Assembly (NCBI RefSeq): GCF_020923435.1 | Contig: NZ_CP087263.1 | Location: 2,313,970-2,377,969, forward strand | Source of the DNA: Brevibacillus humidisoli | GTDB lineage: Bacteria; Bacillota; Bacilli; Brevibacillales; Brevibacillaceae | Reading direction: 5' to 3' | Length of the DNA stretch: 64,000 nucleotides | Position numbers and translations under genes: made by a program | The notes under the pieces: model-generated | Database searches by the model: none | The model's input: only the letters and a program-made list of their open reading frames with translations | Told to the model about the DNA's origin: nothing | Shown: piece by piece, positions 61,998-64,000 of the stretch | Numbering within the stretch: the first letter of the stretch is position 1 | Layout: the number at the start of each line of letters is the position of its first letter

Positions 61998-62849
61998 TTA
62001 TTCCCAGGTCGGGCGGAACGACTTGACCCAGATGTTCATATCTTCAAAGCCAGAAAAAATGACGCAGTTGTTAATGAGCCGACCTCGGTAGGTATATCCC
62101 ATCTTGGCAGCCGTTATGTTCATCCCATGAGATTGAGCACGCGTCAAGGTATAGAGATAATAAATCCCCATCGCCTGCAGCTTCTCCTCCAGAGCGAAAA
62201 ACAGCGGCTGCAGCAAGCCTCGTCCGGCGTAGTCGGGATGGGTGGCGCAATCGGTCATCTCTGCCGAGCCAAAAGCGGGCGTCACTTCTGCCGAAGCAGC
62301 ACTGACGATCTTGCCGTCCGCCTCTACGACGCAGTAGTGAGTATGCTCACGCATCGTTTTCCGGATATACGCGGGGTCATCCATCGGCGTGGGATAAACC
62401 GGAAACACCATTCGATACAACTGCGCCAGTGCCTCAGCGTCTGCTTCCACACCATCCCGCAGCCGGTAACCGACAGGCATGGTTTGATTTGCAGGGGCCT
62501 CTGCCTTTTGCAAACTGATATGGATGATCTCATCTGCCAGTTCCACTGCGGAAGATGACGCTCGTTCATCTGTTAAGAACCGGGACATCATTTGGGCATT
62601 TTCTCCCTGAAAAAAACCGTCAATCACACCTTCTCTACGGTAGCCTAGCTCTTCCCATACGGGTAGGTCAGCCTTCTTGGCATAGACGATCAGTTTGGTC
62701 AAACACTTCTCTTCTGCCAGTTCCCCCAGGTAATCATGCAGCTCCCTCAATCGAGCGCGATCATAGCGCAGGACGCGAATACGCTGGTTCGGTTCGTCAA
62801 CAATCCATTGCTGGCCATCCATCTGTCGTGCTTGGTCAGGTGTCGACAT
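61998..62849 (-). CDS. ablB: Beta-lysine N-acetyltransferase-like (AblB/YodP)
   Basis: A 283-residue protein with C-terminal GNAT domain (MTDCATHPDYAGRGLLQPLFFALEEKL is the acetyl-CoA site) and an N-terminal substrate part (TKLIVYAKKADLPVWEELGYRREGVIDGFFQG) that matches the AblB/YodP pattern. AblB acetylates beta-lysine made by lysine 2,3-aminomutase to N6-acetyl-beta-lysine. The aminomutase gene (kamA/ablA) is not in the window. ATG follows AGGAGGAGGG. Confidence 0.82.
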   Translation of the reverse strand: MSTPDQARQMDGQQWIVDEPNQRIRVLRYDRARLRELHDYLGELAEEKCLTKLIVYAKKADLPVWEELGYRREGVIDGFFQGENAQMMSRFLTDERASSSAVELADEIIHISLQKAEAPANQTMPVGYRLRDGVEADAEALAQLYRMVFPVYPTPMDDPAYIRKTMREHTHYCVVEADGKIVSAASAEVTPAFGSAEMTDCATHPDYAGRGLLQPLFFALEEKLQAMGIYYLYTLTRAQSHGMNITAAKMGYTYRGRLINNCVIFSGFEDMNIWVKSFRPTWE

Positions 62850-62980
62850 GAAAAACCCTCCTCCTGTGAAGCAACGATACCTACAACTGCTTCCATTCTA
62901 ATCGATAGGGAAGCAGCATCTCATCCTACACTCTGTACAAAAATTTTTCAGGGTTCCATAGGCCAATGCGGATTCTTCAA

Positions 62981-62989
62981 CATAAGCTA
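62981..62989 (+). promoter_or_regulatory. Possible SigK-type -10
   Basis: CATAAGCTA matches the CATAnnnTA shape and lies 31 nt before the small gene's start; no sure -35. Confidence 0.35.
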
Positions 62990-63020
62990 CTATTAGATTC
63001 TAGGCAAGGAGGTACCCGTA

Positions 63021-63104
63021 ATGGCAATCTTGGAGACCAATAACAGCACCATGATCGTGCTGATCCTGTTCATCCTGTTGGTAATTCTGTTGCAATCGTT
63101 CTGA
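63021..63104 (+). CDS. 27-residue SscA/YjcZ-like hydrophobic peptide
   Basis: Encodes MAILETNNSTMIVLILFILL and seven more residues (VILLQSF). ATG 63021 follows a perfect AAGGAGG. The hydrophobic half (IVLILFILLVILL) resembles the C-terminal segment of YjcZ/SscA spore peptides. The possible SigK -10 fits mother-cell expression. Assignment to the family is tentative since the Gly-rich N-terminal half is absent. Confidence 0.55.
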   Translation: MAILETNNSTMIVLILFILLVILLQSF

Positions 63105-63280
63105 ATCCCATCACTGTCGGCAACAGAGTCCTGATGGCAAATGATGGTCATCGCGTAAGCGAACGTCCTCTTTACACCCACCCTTACCTAGCTTGTAAAA
63201 AAATGGGTGATTCCGTTCGTTCAGCCTGGGTCGCGGCCAGCATATGCATGTAACAACGGCGTGAGGAAGGAGGAACCTCT

Positions 63281-64000
63281 GTGAGACCGTGGATCTTTGC
63301 GCACCGCGGCGCTTCCGCCCGCCATCCGGAAAATACCCTGGAAGCGTTTCGTGCCGCGATCAGGCTGGGTGCGGACGGGATCGAACTGGATGTGCAGTTG
63401 ACGAGTGACGGGGAAGTAGTGGTCATCCACGACCCCTGGCTGGATCGGACGACTGACGGGACTGGCCTGGTGCAGAACCGCACGTTTGCCGAGCTTCGCC
63501 GCCTAAGCGCCGGCAGTTGGTTCGATCCCCGCTTTTCCAAATCAAAGATTCCTAGTCTGCGTGAGGTATTGGCGTTGGTGATGCCAACGCGGATGCAGGT
63601 GATTCTCGAGTTAAAAAATTTTTTCGTCCCTCAGCCGGAATTGGAAAAGCGGGTGGTCGAGCTGCTCCGCATCTATGAAATGGAGCAGCGCGCGATCATT
63701 TCATCGTTTAACTTTAACAGTCTCTTGCACATCAAAGAACTGGCCCCTGCTGTCCGCACCGGACTTCTATATATCGGTCATCTGCATGAACCGTGGGATA
63801 TTGCACGGCAGTACCAGACAGAGCAGCTTCACGTCCCCAAAGAAGAAATCACGCCTTCCCTCATCCGACAGGCACATCGCCACAGGTTAGAGGTGATCGG
63901 CTGGACGATCAACAGCTCACAAACGATATTGCGGATGCGAAAGCTGGGGATCGATGGGATCATCACCAACTATCCACGGCGGGCACGAAAGGTTCTCCAC
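63281..64000 (+). CDS. Glycerophosphodiester phosphodiesterase, 3' end outside the window
   Basis: The first 240 residues of a GDPD-family enzyme hydrolysing glycerophosphodiesters to glycerol-3-phosphate and an alcohol. Motifs: FAHRGASARHPENTLEAF (catalytic His8), GIELDVQLTSDGEVVVIHDPWLDRTTDG (metal-binding Glu/Asp, second His), ILELKN, and GWTIN near the end. GTG 63281 follows GGAAGGAGG. The frame runs off the right edge near YPRRARKVL, so only a short tail is missing. Confidence 0.9.
   Translation, partial: MRPWIFAHRGASARHPENTLEAFRAAIRLGADGIELDVQLTSDGEVVVIHDPWLDRTTDGTGLVQNRTFAELRRLSAGSWFDPRFSKSKIPSLREVLALVMPTRMQVILELKNFFVPQPELEKRVVELLRIYEMEQRAIISSFNFNSLLHIKELAPAVRTGLLYIGHLHEPWDIARQYQTEQLHVPKEEITPSLIRQAHRHRLEVIGWTINSSQTILRMRKLGIDGIITNYPRRARKVLH

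Overview
The window looks like chromosome of a spore-forming member of the Bacilli. GC content (by eye somewhat above half), strong AGGAGG-type ribosome sites, frequent GTG/TTG starts and the gene families all point to the Brevibacillus/Paenibacillaceae neighbourhood. Spore-linked genes include a spore photoproduct lyase, a YhcN/YlaJ-type lipoprotein, a coat-like His/Lys/Tyr-rich protein and a 27-residue SscA/YjcZ-like peptide. The genus is inferred from gene content, not from a database search.

Layout. 0-3 kb: two different IS1182-family transposase genes lie almost back to back, the first cut by the window edge. 3-20 kb: housekeeping and accessory genes, namely a nitrilase-family hydrolase, a LysM protein, class I fumarase, a TPR protein, a metallo-beta-lactamase-fold hydrolase, the UV endonuclease uvsE, the coat-like gene, hutH behind a leader terminator, a hotdog thioesterase, two methyltransferases, a degenerate pterin dehydratase-like gene, the dgk-dck kinase pair, cysK, a frameshifted splB and thiD. 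20-24 kb: a complete mntABCD-type metal ABC operon behind a promoter that overlaps an MntR-like palindrome. 24-39 kb: a small membrane protein, a permease/TIGR03943 pair with a Zur-like palindrome, acsA, a metallophosphoesterase, a CdaR/PucR-type regulator next to an MsmX/UgpC-type ATPase, a subtilisin-like protease, a flavodoxin-fold reductase, a YpuI-family gene, a 1075-residue STAND/BTAD regulator and the YhcN-type lipoprotein.

39.9-52.5 kb is a sugar-acid (hexuronate/aldarate) catabolism island: a tripartite tricarboxylate transporter (tctABC), a kdgD-like dehydratase, a GntR regulator, a short-chain dehydrogenase, an alpha-ketoglutarate-semialdehyde-type dehydrogenase, eda, kdgK, kduD, TRAP transporter pieces and kduI. 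The pathway logic is 5-keto-4-deoxyuronate -> (KduI, KduD) -> KDG -> (KdgK, Eda) -> pyruvate and glyceraldehyde-3-phosphate, plus a kdgD/semialdehyde dehydrogenase branch. The island is visibly decaying: tctA, the short-chain dehydrogenase, the aldehyde dehydrogenase and dctP carry frameshifts, the dctP lipobox cysteine is lost, and a deletion has joined the last codons of a zinc alcohol dehydrogenase to the second half of dctM.

52.6-63 kb: tRNA-Ser(UGA), then a leftward operon yodT-yodS-yodR-yodQ-like, gabT-like and aldehyde dehydrogenase, with a divergent PucR-family regulator between it and an ablB (beta-lysine acetyltransferase)-like gene. This resembles the Bacillus kamA-yodPQRST cluster, but reordered, with a regulator inserted, extra GABA-type enzymes and no kamA in the window. 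A glycerophosphodiester phosphodiesterase gene runs off the right edge.

I did not find a clearly new defence or mobile system. The most interesting items are the eroding sugar-acid island with its deletion junction, the rearranged beta-lysine cluster, the leader terminator in front of hutH and several metal-regulatory palindromes.
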